Positions 1 to 11,011 of a DNA stretch of 64,000 nucleotides are shown in pieces. The stretch covers positions 2,350,851 to 2,414,850 of the forward strand of contig NW_006767436.1 in assembly GCF_000264995.1 (NCBI RefSeq), read 5' to 3'. This stretch comes from Punctularia strigosozonata HHB-11173 SS5. Lineage: Eukaryota; Basidiomycota; Agaricomycetes; Corticiales; Punctulariaceae. The position numbers were made by a program, and so were the translations under genes. Under the pieces are notes generated by a model. It made no database searches. It worked only from the letters and a program-made list of their open reading frames with translations, and was not told the origin of the DNA. Position 1 is the first letter of the stretch. Each line of letters starts with the position of its first letter.

Positions 1-914
1 ACACGATGCCGGCCGCAGCGGAAAACTTTCAATTCGGAATGTATCTGGTGCAAGATGCTGGCGGGAACTCCGCGCGGTGAATACACGTCCACCGGCGCAG
101 AGACATATCGAGCCCATATAGATGCAGCTTCGGCACACAGGCAGAGAGAAACTGTGGCAAGTCCTGCGACAAACCAGTACAAGGGCGCAGCTGTAAAACA
201 AACCCACGAGTCAACATATGCGCGCGGGTGCGTACAGGGGCGGAGGCTAACGCGAGGAGGGACTTGTCTATAGTTATCTCGTCTTGTCCGCATGGGCTCT
301 GGGCGCCTTGGTAAGATTTGTGCGGCAACCGCGGTTTTGAAGTCCTTTGCAAATCACGCCTTGTCAGTGCACGTAATGATATCTTCTAAAGCGCGAACAA
401 GAGTCAAGGATCGCATGAGATGAGATCACAGACCAACCTGGAACATCTAGGCCTACCAGACAGACGATGCTGGCCCTGCTCCTAGGCCTAGCTAGGGAAG
501 GCTTGGTCCGGACGCAAATCGCTGAGGAGAGAAAATGATGAGTGAACAACGTGCTTGTATGGAAACTCGGGCGGAAGAAGAGCGTCAGCGCCGCTGGGCC
601 TAGAAGAGCGACTTTGGAACCGTGTCTGATGCGCATATACGGCAGGCTGCTTCGCGTCTGTGACTAAGAAGAATCATCAAACCAGGGAGAAGTCCCAGAC
701 GTTGAATTTCACATTGGGTAAGGTAGAATACAATAAACGGGGGAAGTGCATCGATAGATTAAGTATGGGAAGCGGGGATTCGGCTCATATGAAATCGCAG
801 CATGACTGAGGGAAAACGCACGATTTCACGGCCGCGGCAGGGCCCATGGTCAAAATATGTTCTCGCAAGCGTCCATAAAACGCTTCAGAAGGGGTGCCAC
901 GTATGCTGCGTGCT
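1..914. other. No gene recognised
   Basis: I read all six frames and found only short open stretches with no family resemblance and no chain of splice-compatible exons. The right end lies downstream of the CHY zinc-finger gene stop codon, so it probably includes that gene's 3' UTR. The rest may be the regulatory region of a gene beyond the left edge. Confidence 0.4.
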
Positions 915-1450
915 TCATCCTATGCGATCGGTGAAATCCTGATTGAAAATGGAACGCGTGGGGTCTTGCTTGACGCGTTCGTCCTTGATCATTCTGGGAT
1001 AGCGTTGCGTCAGGCGTCGAGGCGGATCATCAAATGGAAAGAAGGGCCCACCTCGAGTCAATACGAGCATCTTCGCCCTCAACGCCTATTACAGGCTTTG
1101 GAGTCTTGGCTTCGAGCACCTAGAGTTCGTCCGTCCCAATCAGCATGGACCACAGGTTGTACGGCGCGGGTAGCACGCACATAGTGATTGTCACAGTGGG
1201 GACAGTACTCGTCGCTCTCGTCGTACTCGGCGATGTCCTTCCTGAAGGCCTTCTTGCACTTTTTGCAGATGAACGTCATCTCGGTCGTCTTGCGCAAGGG
1301 ATGGTCCTGGGCCTCGGCATGGCACTCGGCACAGTCGTACCACTGCTTGCAGCAGGGAGCGCGGATAGAGACCTGTGCATTGAGAATGTGTTTACTGCGG
1401 CAAAGTCGTCAGCCGTGCGGCGACGGTGAGAGAGAGCCAACGGACCACAT
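915..1450 (-). CDS. CHY zinc-finger protein (Hot13-like)
   Basis: Small zinc-binding protein of the zf-CHY family, about 121 residues. Yeast Hot13, the best-known relative, acts in the mitochondrial intermembrane space on small Tim proteins; that role here is inference. Four exons on the minus strand: 1450-1446, 1394-1181, 1119-1052 and 993-915. The first exon holds only ATGTG, so the second codon is split; joining gives MCKHILNAQV, the expected start of this family. Visible metal ligands include MCKH, APCCKQWYDCAECH, CKKCKKAF and YCPHCDNHY. The last exon reads MIKDERVKQDPTRSIFN, as in fungal relatives. A single-exon reading would end wrongly in intron sequence after DNHY. It is divergent to the AlkB-like gene, sharing a roughly 390-base upstream region. 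Confidence 0.88.
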
Positions 1451-1842
1451 CGCGACAGAGCCAAAACGCGGTGTGACTGCGCGGACGAGCGTGACACCGG
1501 ACGGGCTGCCGTGACGTGACTCATGCCTTTATAGTTACCGGTACCGCGACGCACAGTCACGTAAGTACATTACCGGGATTTCGATCAGCGCCTGGCCACG
1601 CCCGCATCTCGGCCAGGCTCAGGGCGAGAGACCTGCCCGATATGGAGATTCTCGGCGGTAAGCTGATTACGTCCGGCTGGTCTCGGCCTCGGCGCCTGGA
1701 GCGGATCTGGCTCCGACCCCCGCTCGACCCCGTGGGAGCGCTCGAACGCGGCATCTTCGTCCTGACGAGGTGCGGGACGAGCGATGTGACTGCCCCTCAT
1801 AAGCACCAATTCGCGGTCAAGCCCGTCCTGGCCGCCCCGAAC

Positions 1843-3170
1843 ATGCTCTCCCTCGATCGCCACGGCGCGCTCCCGCCCCCGGCCCCGCTCGCCGGCAAGC
1901 GCCGTCACGACGACCTCGGCGATGGCGAACGCCCCGGTGGAGCGTCGAAGCAACCCCGGACGTGTCTGCACGACTCTCCCACTAAGGCGCATCCCGCCAG
2001 CCCGCCGCCGCGCCCAACCTCGCCCCCGACGCTGGGACGCGTCTCACCCGACAAACAGCCGGCGTCGTCTCCCGGGTATACGCACAAAGCCATCGCGCGC
2101 GATTCGAGGTATGCATCCCCGGCTTGCATACCTTTCCGCGGCCGGCGTCGACTCACCGGCCCGCCGCCTGCCGTATATGTAGCCCCGACTCCCTGTTCGA
2201 CTCGCCCTCGCCCGGCGATACGCCGCCGGTGCATCTCATCGTCGATCCGGAATCACCGCTGCCGGTTCGAACGCACAACAGCCTGATGGGCAAGCGCCTA
2301 CCCATGGGAAGCGGCTTGCCAGATCCGACACCTGCCAAGCGCGCCCTCTCGCCCCGAGCGATACCCGGGCTGCATTTCAACCCGGGCTTCCGCATACCTG
2401 ACGACGTTGCCGAGGGCGTCAGACGGGCGTGCATGGAGCAGTATTTCCGCCCGACCGACGGCGACCCCACCGGCAAGCCGAAATTCAACCAGGTCCAGCT
2501 CTTCGGCCTCTGCACGCTCTCGCCGGCCCTCCAAGGCTTTATCGTCACCCTGGCGGAGCTTATGCGACCGCATCTGTCTCCGGAGCTACATGACCTTCTG
2601 TTCAACCCGGACTACCCGGAACCTTCGCAGCACAAACAGGACCTTTGCTCGCCGTCGTCTACCACCCCTTCCACCTCCTCCGCCGCCCCGAAGCGGCATC
2701 GGCAAGCCATTTTGAACCTTTACGAGCCAGGCGAGGGTATCACCCCGCACGTCGACCTAGAGAACCGGTACGGCGACGGCATCGTCGGCGTTAGTCTCGG
2801 CTCGGGTTGTGTCATGAACTTCCGGCATGACCTGCGTGGGCAGCACGATCTCTACCTGCCCAAGAACTCGGTCGTCGTCATGACTGACGAGGCTCGTTTT
2901 CTGTGGCAGCATGGTATAGAGGGGCGCGAGGTGGATCTCGTAGAGGGCGAGCAGCGCCAGATGGGTGTCAGAGGACGGTCTGGAAAGTCTCTCAGGGTCA
3001 TTTCGAAGCCGAAGCCAGAGATGATCAAGCGAGGAACGAGGTTGAGCATCACTTTTAGGTGGTTGCTGCCAGAGGTCGTGCCAGATCCGCCGGACGCGGC
3101 GTGCGATGGGGAGCCATATCTATTCGAGGAGGACGAAGAGGACGAGAGCGAGATACCTCTGTTTGTCTGA
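1843..3170 (+). CDS. AlkB-like 2-oxoglutarate/Fe(II) dioxygenase
   Basis: Likely oxidative demethylase of the AlkB/ALKBH superfamily, acting on alkylated nucleic acid or protein; the substrate cannot be read from sequence. Two exons, 1843-2108 and 2183-3170, joined by a 74-base intron, give about 417 residues. The first part is a Pro/Ser/Arg-rich, probably disordered tail. The catalytic fold starts near NQVQLFG and holds LNLYEPGEGITPHVD (HxD iron ligands), YGDGIVGVSLGSG, the distal histidine in WQHGIEGR, and the 2OG-binding arginines in RLSITFRW. A Ser/Thr-rich insert lies between HDLLF and the first catalytic strand. The start is uncertain: an in-frame ATG at 1642 would add 67 residues that look unlike the family. 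The acidic C-terminus ends in a Glu/Asp run. Confidence 0.82.
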
Positions 3171-4046
3171 TGAAACGGTGATTTCGGATTCACGGCGACT
3201 GAACATTGATTGTAATTCCTTCTGTCTTTGGGCGTTATGCCGCTGCTTAGAGGAAATAAACGTATACGCCATATACGTGGGTACGTAATTGAAGTTATTT
3301 TTCGCTTCCTATTTAATTATCTCCATTCACGCCAAATCCAACACACCACTTTTACGTCTGTCACGACGTATGTTGTATTTTAGCATATTCCGCATCGCCT
3401 GTATCAGTATCTCGTGCAATGTTGTCGTCGGTTGTGACCGTCAGGCAGTTCCTTGCGAGTACCGCGGTCCTCGCGCATAGTAGAGAAGGCGGACCTTCCT
3501 CTTTCCTCTCCGCAGAGATCGAAGGAGGAAACCATCTCGTCGCACTGCTCGAGATAAGTACTCTGCATATCGCCGAGCTGCAGTGCATCATGTTCGTTGG
3601 ACGATAGGTCCGTCGCATGTATTGTCGACATACGTCAAGAAGCCCAACGTTCGGCGACCCTGACGTGATTGAAGTGCATAGTGAACTTGCCAGCAATCGT
3701 CGCCAACATTTTTGTCATCGACCGTTTGGTGTTCACTGATCTATATAGTTTTTTTGGACAGTCCGACCGCCGACGAGATTACACCTACTGGATCTGGTAC
3801 CCATGGACTGATATCATCTATATATTTTAGGACGCTGAACTCAACACATTAAGAGCATCTATGAAAGCACAAAGCACACCGACAAACACAGGGCATAAGC
3901 ACACTGCCGAAAAATACATAGACAATCATGAACATATTAATCCTAAAGTTTCATGAGACTTCGTGCAACAACATAAACGCTGGCTTATCGTCTTCGCTGG
4001 TATCATGGATACTTCGCCTGCCTCCAGGGTTGTTGTTGGCATTCAT
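3171..4046. other. Convergent intergenic stretch
   Basis: Lies between the 3' ends of the AlkB-like gene and the NADAR gene. It is more AT-rich than its neighbours. I see only short open frames without family signals, and nothing repeat-like. It probably holds both 3' UTRs. Confidence 0.4.
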
Positions 4047-5999
4047 CTAGTTGCGCATTCGCTCGCGGACACGCATGAGCGCTAAGCCAAGCCGATTCGC
4101 CGTCTGTGCGCCGGCACTCCAAAAACCATCGGAGAACTCTGTGTAAACAAGCTCACGGTTCCCGGTGCTCAGCAGGAGATTACCGAGTTCCGGATGTTGA
4201 GTAAATTTAAGGTAAAGCACTTCATCGACCTGTCATCGTCAAGGGTTGCGAGTTACTCCCTGTCGTTGTAGAAAACTTTGCACACTTCGCACCTTGTCCA
4301 TGACGACGTCGTTCCAGTCAGGCCGCTGCCACTGCGCTCCGCCCGTCACAAACGCCTGCACCTCGCCGATGGTTTGACACAGCCGGACCCTTTCCTGAAG
4401 CTCCTTCAGCGGAGCGGGATCCCCACTATCGTGCATGAACCGCATGGCTTCGAGAAGGTGATACGCAGTCGGCCACAGCACGTCCTTATACAGGATGCGA
4501 TGCGGAGAGGAAAGTAAGAACCCGGAGTACTCGGGCGCGTCTTGCGATGAGAAGGTGATGGGCCGTTCGTCCGTCTGCGGTTGTGGCATTCCGAATTGCT
4601 GCATCCCTCCGAGCGCCGGGCTGTAGGGGCCCGGAGTGGGCTGAGCTGACGCAGGCATCAGCGGGGTACGCGCAGGCCCGGGCGAGCGGAACAACGTCAT
4701 AGGCGAGAGTGCAGGGTTGGCACCCGGGGTTCCTCCCGATGCCGCGGTGTTCTGAAGGTTCATACCAGCGACGGGCGAGGCCGTCGCAGCACCGGCAGGC
4801 TGAGCACTAGCGCCTGGACCTGGCGTGGTCATGACGTACACCTGCGCGTCAGTTCCAACCTGATTTTCTGCGCCGCTAATCAGTGCCATGAGCGATCGCG
4901 GTATATCAGGTCGGCGTTGGCGTCCCCTCGTGGGTATAGGAGCCTGTCCGGCGCTTCCGCCCGTTGTCATAGAGCGGAAGAGCCCTCCGCGCTTGCTATT
5001 CTTCTTCGGCTTCTTCTCCTTGCTCTTTGAACGCCCCCAGGAGCTGAATAAACCCCCTCCGCCATCTGAGCGGGAGCGTTGGTGCCCTGATCGTGCACCG
5101 TCAGCATCGAGCTGTTCTGTTCGCCAAGGGTATGCCCAGAGGCTTTGGAGGTCCTTGGTCAATGTGCGATACGGTTCCAACTCGTAAAGGTCTCTGGGCG
5201 GATCCGGCAGAGGATTGCGAAGAGGAGTACGGGGCCGAGGCCCCGGAGGACCATAGACACCTTGTGGTGGAGGGGGCAAAGGGGTGGGCATGCCTGGAAG
5301 GTTGTAATACGGTGGCTGAGGCAATGGATTGCCCGCAGCAACATGTGGTGGTTGCAGATTGCTGGTCATTCCAGGTATGTCAGGACCATCATCGCTGTCC
5401 GAGGATGAATCAGAGGACTGAGAAGACATTTGGTTCATAGGATGGAACGGAGTGGCAACCCGCTGGGCTAACGACGGGCCAGGCTGTGGATGTGGTTGCG
5501 GTTGCGGTTGCGGTTGCATTTGGGGTTGTGGTTGAAAAAGTGGGGGCTGGAATTGAAAGGGCTTTTGGGTCTGAACGACCGTCTGTGCGGGAATGACTTG
5601 GGGTTGAACACCAGCCTGTTGCCCTTGAGGGAAGAATTGTAGGCCTGTGTTCGGCTGTGCGAAGTATCCTTGCTGGCCAGGCATATCTGCTCTCAGACAA
5701 GTTAGGTCACAGAGAAAGGTTCGAGTCTCAAGGGAAGATGAATGATAGCACGCACATTGTGGTTGCCCCTGCATGACTATCCCCTGGTATGGCTGAGACG
5801 CAGGCATAACGACTTGCGGCTGCTGAGGATAGGCGTACTGCTGCACGGGGTAATTGTAGTAGCCATCCGCACGTTCCTTGCCCTTCCGACTCGGTTTCCG
5901 ACCCCCGTAATAACCATATTGGGGATCGAACTGTATGGGCTCTCCGAAACCAGGTTGAGGAAGAGGATACGGTTTCGGCTTCGAGTTGGAGTTGCCCAT
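4047..5999 (-). CDS. NADAR-domain protein with myristoylation motif
   Basis: About 606 residues from three exons: 5999-5756, 5686-4293 and 4229-4047. The first intron (5687-5755, 69 bases) has no stop and keeps frame, so a naive reading runs through it. The second (4230-4292) hides the true C-terminus. The protein begins MGNSNSKP, matching the N-myristoylation pattern (Gly2, Ser6). A long Pro/Gln/Gly-rich disordered region follows, with a PQPQ tract near 5485-5518. The last ~150 residues form a NADAR (YbiA-like) domain: ITFSSQDAPEYSGFLLSSP, WPTAYHLLEAMRF, RPDWNDVVMDKV, VLYLKFTQHPELGNLLL, ELVYTEFSDGFWSAG and GLALMRVRERMRN. NADAR enzymes are known to cleave ADP-ribose N-glycosidic bonds, including ADP-ribosylated guanine; activity here is inferred. 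The spliced end fits the family length, so it appears whole. Confidence 0.82.
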
Positions 6000-6315
6000 C
6001 GTACGAGTGAGCGGAGTGCCGCTCGATCTCGGGGGATGAAGTGGCTATCGACGGAGATGAATAGCTGCCAGATCTCGCTCGCGGTTCATTTGCGGGCTGG
6101 TTAACACGAGGTGAGGCCAAGTTGAGCCATGCGTTGAACTTTGGCCGTGGTGGCCACGAGACAGTTCGCCGCGGCCATTGCCGACGCTCACGTTGGAATG
6201 CAAGTCCGAGTCAATTGGGTCAATCCTTAAGAAAGACTTGCAAAGCACATACGGTACTGAGTACTGATCATGAACTACGGGATCCTTTTAACGTCAATCC
6301 GTCTGACGCCTCCCC

Positions 6316-7384
6316 TCAATCGTAGCGTCTCCTAGGAAGGGGGCTACGAGATCGCGGTGACCTCGACCGGGGCCTATCCCTGCCTCCTCGACCTCCGCGA
6401 TCGCCCCAACCACCACCGCCTCGGCGTGGAGGCGGAGGCGACTCTCGCCGTCTGGGCGGCGGCACCCTTTCGTCCCTGAGCCTCTCCCTATCTCCACCGG
6501 CTCTGCCTCCCCTTCCACCTCCTCTTGGCGCTGGGGCATCTGATCCGCCTCTCCAGTGCCCTCCGCCTCGCCCAAGCCCTCCAGGCGGTCCTCCCGCAGT
6601 TCCAAGCGAGCCTCCCCATCCTCCGTCGCCTCTACCGCCAGGCGCGCTGGCCTTCCAGTCCTTTCCGTTTGCACCAGCCGGTGCGGCGCCTTTAATCGCG
6701 AGCTCGCCCGTGGGAGTCGGCACAGTGAGATTCTTGGGCAGGATCACCGACAAGCAAAGGTAGTCGCCAGGTACGAAGCGCAGTTCGTCCAAGCGCTCGT
6801 CTTTCTCTCTCTCAGTGAGCTCCCTCGTCGCTTTAGTCGTAGCGTCCTCCATCTCTGTGCCCTCCTCGACGCCTGGTGCTGTTCCTGGCTCGTAGTCTTC
6901 TAGGAGGCGCGGTGCTGTCGTGTTGAGTGAGCCAGGTTCGCCCAGAATGTCGCGGGAGTACACTGTGCCGAGTTCCTTGCTTGCGAAGCGTCCGCGAGCG
7001 CTGGGATCTGCGTATACGGCGCGGAAGGAGTACCGTCCGAGAGGATGGCGGTATTCGATCTGAGTGGGCGCGGTATTGCGAAGCGTGGTCAACACCTCCC
7101 GCAACGTCGCATCTTTCCTACAGCACGAGTCAGTGAAAGTCATATTGTCACATCAGGTGCAGTAATAGCCACCAGGTGAATATCTGCTGTTCGTCCGTCG
7201 TAGGGAGGGCCCCATCCTCAAACAGCTGCAACCTATGGAAACCTCCAATCTTGATGAAGGTCCGTATGAGAAACGGAGCCGTCTGTGCGACCAATCTAGA
7301 TCAGATACAGCTCCTAGAGCCGTGAAGCAGTCGCACCTTTCCGCGGTCAACAACTGGTTTACTGGTCGAAGAAGTAGCCTCCAT
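6316..7384 (-). CDS. SAP18: SAP18 (Sin3-associated polypeptide 18)
   Basis: Ubiquitin-fold protein of the Sin3 histone deacetylase complex and of the ASAP/PSAP splicing and exon-junction assemblies. Three exons, 7384-7337, 7282-7173 and 7117-6316, give about 319 residues. The start MEATSSTSKPVVDRGKTAPF leads into FLIRTFIKIGGFHRLQLF, matching the conserved first strand and the ‘H-R’ turn. Then come DEQQIFTWKDATLREVL, YSFRAVYADPSARGRFASK and FVPGDYLCLSVILP, the SAP18 core (residues about 17-160). The second half is a Gly/Arg-rich, then RS-rich tail (RSRSPRSRSPLPRRR). Metazoan SAP18 ends soon after the core, so the tail is a fungal-type extension suited to nuclear speckle or RNA contacts. Both introns are short (54 and 55 bases). 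Confidence 0.92.
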
Positions 7385-7588
7385 GACGGCACGAACAAGC
7401 CTGAGTCAAGGGACAACGCGACTTGGGCTGCTTGCACGAATTTGGTAGTGCCCCTGAATGGCAGCTGCGAGCACCAAAAAGCGACAATGATACAGTGCAA
7501 GCTTCTACATGTTACACAGACAAAGCACAAAATAGGCAACACGGGTGGTATAAATCATTGCGCAGCCGAGGCGAACTAAACGGACGAT

Positions 7589-8115
7589 TTATCGTCCCCC
7601 GCGGAGAGCGAGCACGAGATGCAGAACGTCCCCTGCCGCTATATTCTGTTCTTGCGCATTTTTGTCATCGGGACTGAAAAAGGATGGCTATCATCAACGT
7701 AGGCTCTCCATATCACGAAGTCGCAAAACACGCACAGCTGACGTCCCTTGAAGATGAGCCGCTGCTGTTGGGGTGGTACTCCGGACTGCTCCTCGACCTT
7801 CTCCTTTATGCGCGTGATCTGCGGCCGATAACGTCATGGAGCGTGCATAGTGTGCAGCACCGCGAAGCGTGCAGGGTGTACAGGGAGATCGCGATGTGAG
7901 CGCGCATGCTAGCGTGTGATTTGAATAGTATACTTGCCTTGTCATCGGGTTCGATATCCAACTCGATCTGCATGGAGCTGGTTTGATTCACCGCGCCAAA
8001 GATCTTGTGAGGACATGCGCACCTCCTTCCCCGTCAACGTCTACCGAGTGGCGCGTAAGTAATCTCGTAATGATGCAAACGTTCAACGACGCGTCACCTT
8101 CACTTTGATCATCAT
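7589..8115 (-). CDS. NEDD8: NEDD8 ubiquitin-like modifier
   Basis: Ubiquitin-like protein that modifies cullins. Five exons: 8115-8098, 8040-8023, 7967-7938, 7818-7736 and 7673-7589. The coding total is 234 bases and 77 residues, with no exon above 85 bases. The product starts [20 protein letters not shown] and continues [20 protein letters not shown]. It ends [10 protein letters not shown]. Ala72, Arg42, Ile44, Gln40 and the terminal GlyGly are present, which marks NEDD8 rather than ubiquitin. Only one residue follows GlyGly, so processing removes a single Arg. Residues 55-65 ([11 protein letters not shown]) differ from the usual DYKILGGS-type segment, and Tyr59 is Gln. Intron 3 (7819-7937, 119 bases) has a GC donor (AAG then GCAAGT). 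Exon 2 is 18 bases. Confidence 0.9.
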
Positions 8116-8758
8116 CTTGGGCAAACGTTGGCTTGTTCTATTGACCGAAAATAGTTGTAAAAGAGCCTCCCCGCGCTCGAATATTGAGGATGAAGGTCAA
8201 GTGTGAATGCTGTGTTGCGATGACCAGGATAAAGGCGGTTGAACCAAAAAGGAAAGCGTGATTATGCAACATGCATATCTTATCTCACCCCGAGTCAGAT
8301 AGAAACGACCATCAGGCTGAGAGTTCCCCTTACACCATGAGAGCACTAACCCCCGGCAGAAACTATCTTGCAGCCTTCACTGTCGTACATTACAAGTCTT
8401 CTCGAAAGAAACTTAATGCGAAGATATCTCGACTCGGACTGCTCCACCAGGCAACGAACACGCGCACGAACATAGGTGTCGGTGACACATCTGTGAACGA
8501 TAAAACGCGTCGATCGCTGATCGCAGCGTGATCAGCGCTCGTTGGTGAGGAAGTCGGAGGTGGTAGTGCTGAGACGTCGGTATCATGCTACTATGATCAG
8601 TCTTACGGACGGAGGAAATGTGCAGACGGCGCTCCTGTGAGTTAATCATGGAGGGGGCCGTTGATCTCCACTGGTCATCGTAAAATACATGCCAACACAA
8701 CAACTCCAAGCCGTTCATCACCCTCACCGACCGTCCACTGTTTCTTTGCGCCGTTCCG
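8116..8758. other. No gene recognised
   Basis: Upstream region of NEDD8 and 3' flank of the ABM-type gene. Short open frames only; none joins into a recognisable product. Confidence 0.4.
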
Positions 8759-9116
8759 TTACAGTTCCCTGAATTTCTTGATAATCAACTCCCCTTCAAG
8801 CTTGTCCTTCACGAACGCCACGACAGTCGCCAACCCTTCACCCTTCTCATGCGCATCGAACGCGGCATCATCCACATAGACCTCGTAAAAACCGAACTCC
8901 CGCGGGTCATCCGGGGAGATATGCACTAACGATAGTCAAAGGCGATGGACACGAGTCAGAGGGGCTCGCGCTAGTATTACTGGCATACCCACCTTTGTAC
9001 ACCTCCGTCCCGGGTTCCTGAAGTGATTTTGCCTGCCCTGCTTTGAGCGCTTCTGCGAGCCCAGCTTCATGACCAGCCTTTACGCGGCCGAAGGCGATAA
9101 CGGTGAGCTTAGACAT
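8759..9116 (-). CDS. ABM-domain (dimeric alpha-beta barrel) protein
   Basis: Small cytosolic protein of about 96 residues in two exons, 9116-8993 and 8925-8759, with a 67-base intron. It reads MSKLTVIAFGRVKAGHEAGL at the start. Residues PGTEVYKVHISPDDPREFGF span the splice site, followed by FYEVYVDDAAFDAHEKGEGL and a C-terminal strand ending IIKKFREL. This beta-alpha-beta layout, with a central ‘E(f)YEVY.D..AF..H’ signature, is that of the antibiotic biosynthesis monooxygenase (ABM)/quinol monooxygenase-like superfamily. The superfamily acts on quinones, polyketides or as stress proteins; no substrate can be assigned here. Ending the gene in the first exon would lose the conserved half. Confidence 0.8.
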
Positions 9117-9861
9117 GGTAGGGTGTTGCGCTTGAACTAGTCGCAGAATGTCGCAAAGGAGCTCTGCTTAAAAAGCGGAATGCGCTAGTATCATCTCCAC
9201 GATCAGCCGGTAGTTGCCGGTATAGCTGACTCATGCTGACGATAGTGTGTCAACGATGTTGCACAATACTTATGTATAATTAGCATACGACGACACGCCG
9301 CGGCGGAATTACGAGCATGGCTCCCGCGGGAAACAGGCTGAATCTGGGCAAAATAGATCAGAAATGATTGGCAAAATAATTCAGAAAAGCTATGAGCTAA
9401 GCTGACCCAAATGATGTCAAACCAGGGTTCTCCAGGGATATACAGTAGCTTTGAGCTCGAATCGATCCTCGGGGCCCATTTGAGTTGCGTAGGCATGAGG
9501 TGCGGAGCCCCATCCGTTGACCGACACATCCATCCATTCTGAGTGGGAAGTTCTGCTGCCTTGAATGGTGCCGGAGACGACCGGTTTCCGCCCGGCCATG
9601 CAGTGGTAGAAGGAGGCATCACGGCTACCATAAAGCCGGTAGACGGAATGGAACGGTGAGAGCGATATCGTGAGAGGTACTAAGCATGGTCGTTCTCTCC
9701 TCACGCAGTGTACCCATAGACGGATCGTACACGGCTCGCTTAGTCCTCTTCTCATGAATCGAGATCTTGCGGTCAAGTCTACTGAGATCGAGACAGCTTC
9801 TACGTTTCGAAATACCGATGAGTTTATTGCAGGCAAGGAGCGGACAAAATCGAAGGCACGA
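9117..9861. other. No gene recognised
   Basis: Upstream of the ABM-type gene and downstream of the CE16-type esterase. A long open stretch on the minus strand (about 9417-10010) is not a gene: only its 5' end coincides with true esterase exons, and it has no ATG start. Confidence 0.45.
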
Positions 9862-11011
9862 TTACGCAGGGCAACCCTGGAAGACCGACCAGACGAATTG
9901 GGCCATGATGCGATGCGTTTGATACTAGCGAGCGAGGTCAGCTTCTGCAAACGAATGTCGAAAAGGGTGCGTGCCTGTGGGTGTGCGGGGATCCAGTACA
10001 AGTCTATCACGCCGCAGATGGTTAGATGATGACGTCCCAGCGAGACTGCTTAGCGTCGATACTCACAGTCATCGGGATCCGAACAACCACCAACAGTCGT
10101 CGTTTCGCTGACCAAGCACGCACTGGTGTTAGTATATCCGAAAGATTGATAGTTGGCGAAAATTGCGTCGTAGAGCTCGGCCCAATTGACGAAAGCAAAG
10201 TTGATTCCCTTTGAGGAACGCAGAGACTTGGCTCCCTGCCAAATCCGATTATCGAAATCTTGTGACGTCGCTCGATCGAACTGGACCGCTGATCAAAGCA
10301 GTGTCATACATTGAGCAGTTTGCAAGTACTCCGATTGTGAGAGGATGGCGTACCGATGAAGAGGAAGTTCTTGGCACCCTGAGTGGAGATCAAGTATTCG
10401 GTCTGGTTGATGACCTGGGCAGCTGCAGCCGGCAGGTTGGCAACGTTGTCTTTGATACTCGCAGCATAATCATTGATTCCGAAGAAGACCGTGTACAATG
10501 TCGTGTCCTGGTTGAGACCATTGTTCTGGCCAACGTAAGTTGCAACTTGCTTCACCATATCGCCGTTGTTTGCCTAACATCAACGTCAGAGACATGCTTT
10601 TGTGAGGTATGGAGAAACTCCGTCACATACTCGCGAGGGCCATAAGGTATGATCGACCGTGCTTCCAGCGAGAGCGTAGTTCTTTACAATCGTGCTGCTG
10701 CTGATGTTGGCGGCCAGGTCCTCCTCCCACATCAGTCCGTTGCTGATTCGTCCGCCATATTCGGGGTTGGTCCCGCTGGCGACAGCAGGTGACGGCGTAC
10801 CGCCGGCATGCTGGCCGTTGTCCGTGTATGAGTCGCCAAAGGAGACTACCGTCTTGATGTTGGACAACTGCACGCCGGCGTTTATGTTTTGGAAAGTGCT
10901 TGAGGAGTAAGTCCCGCACGTTGGGAACTTGACTAGGTGGACCTGATTCGCACTGCCGAGTACGAATCTCGGAAGGGAGAACAGAAGTAACAGTGCCAGG
11001 TGCGAGTGCAT
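9862..11011 (-). CDS. Secreted GDSL/SGNH esterase, CE16-like
   Basis: Probable secreted acetyl esterase acting on hemicellulose oligomers (CE16 role is family knowledge). Six exons, 11011-10631, 10573-10354, 10288-10067, 10003-9975 and 9924-9862 being the coding pieces seen (five in total), give about 304 residues. A signal peptide (MHSHLALLLLFSLPRFVLGS) precedes the catalytic block SFGDSYTDNG with the nucleophile Ser. The FFGINDY block supplies the oxyanion Asn. The C-terminal block DDYLYWIPAHPQYQTHRIM carries the catalytic Asp/His region. The last intron (9925-9974, 50 bases) has a GC donor (CAG then GCACGC); without it the conserved HPQYQTHRIMAQF end is lost. The length is normal for CE16. 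One Cys-containing loop ACLVSETTTVGGCSDP may form a disulfide. Confidence 0.86.
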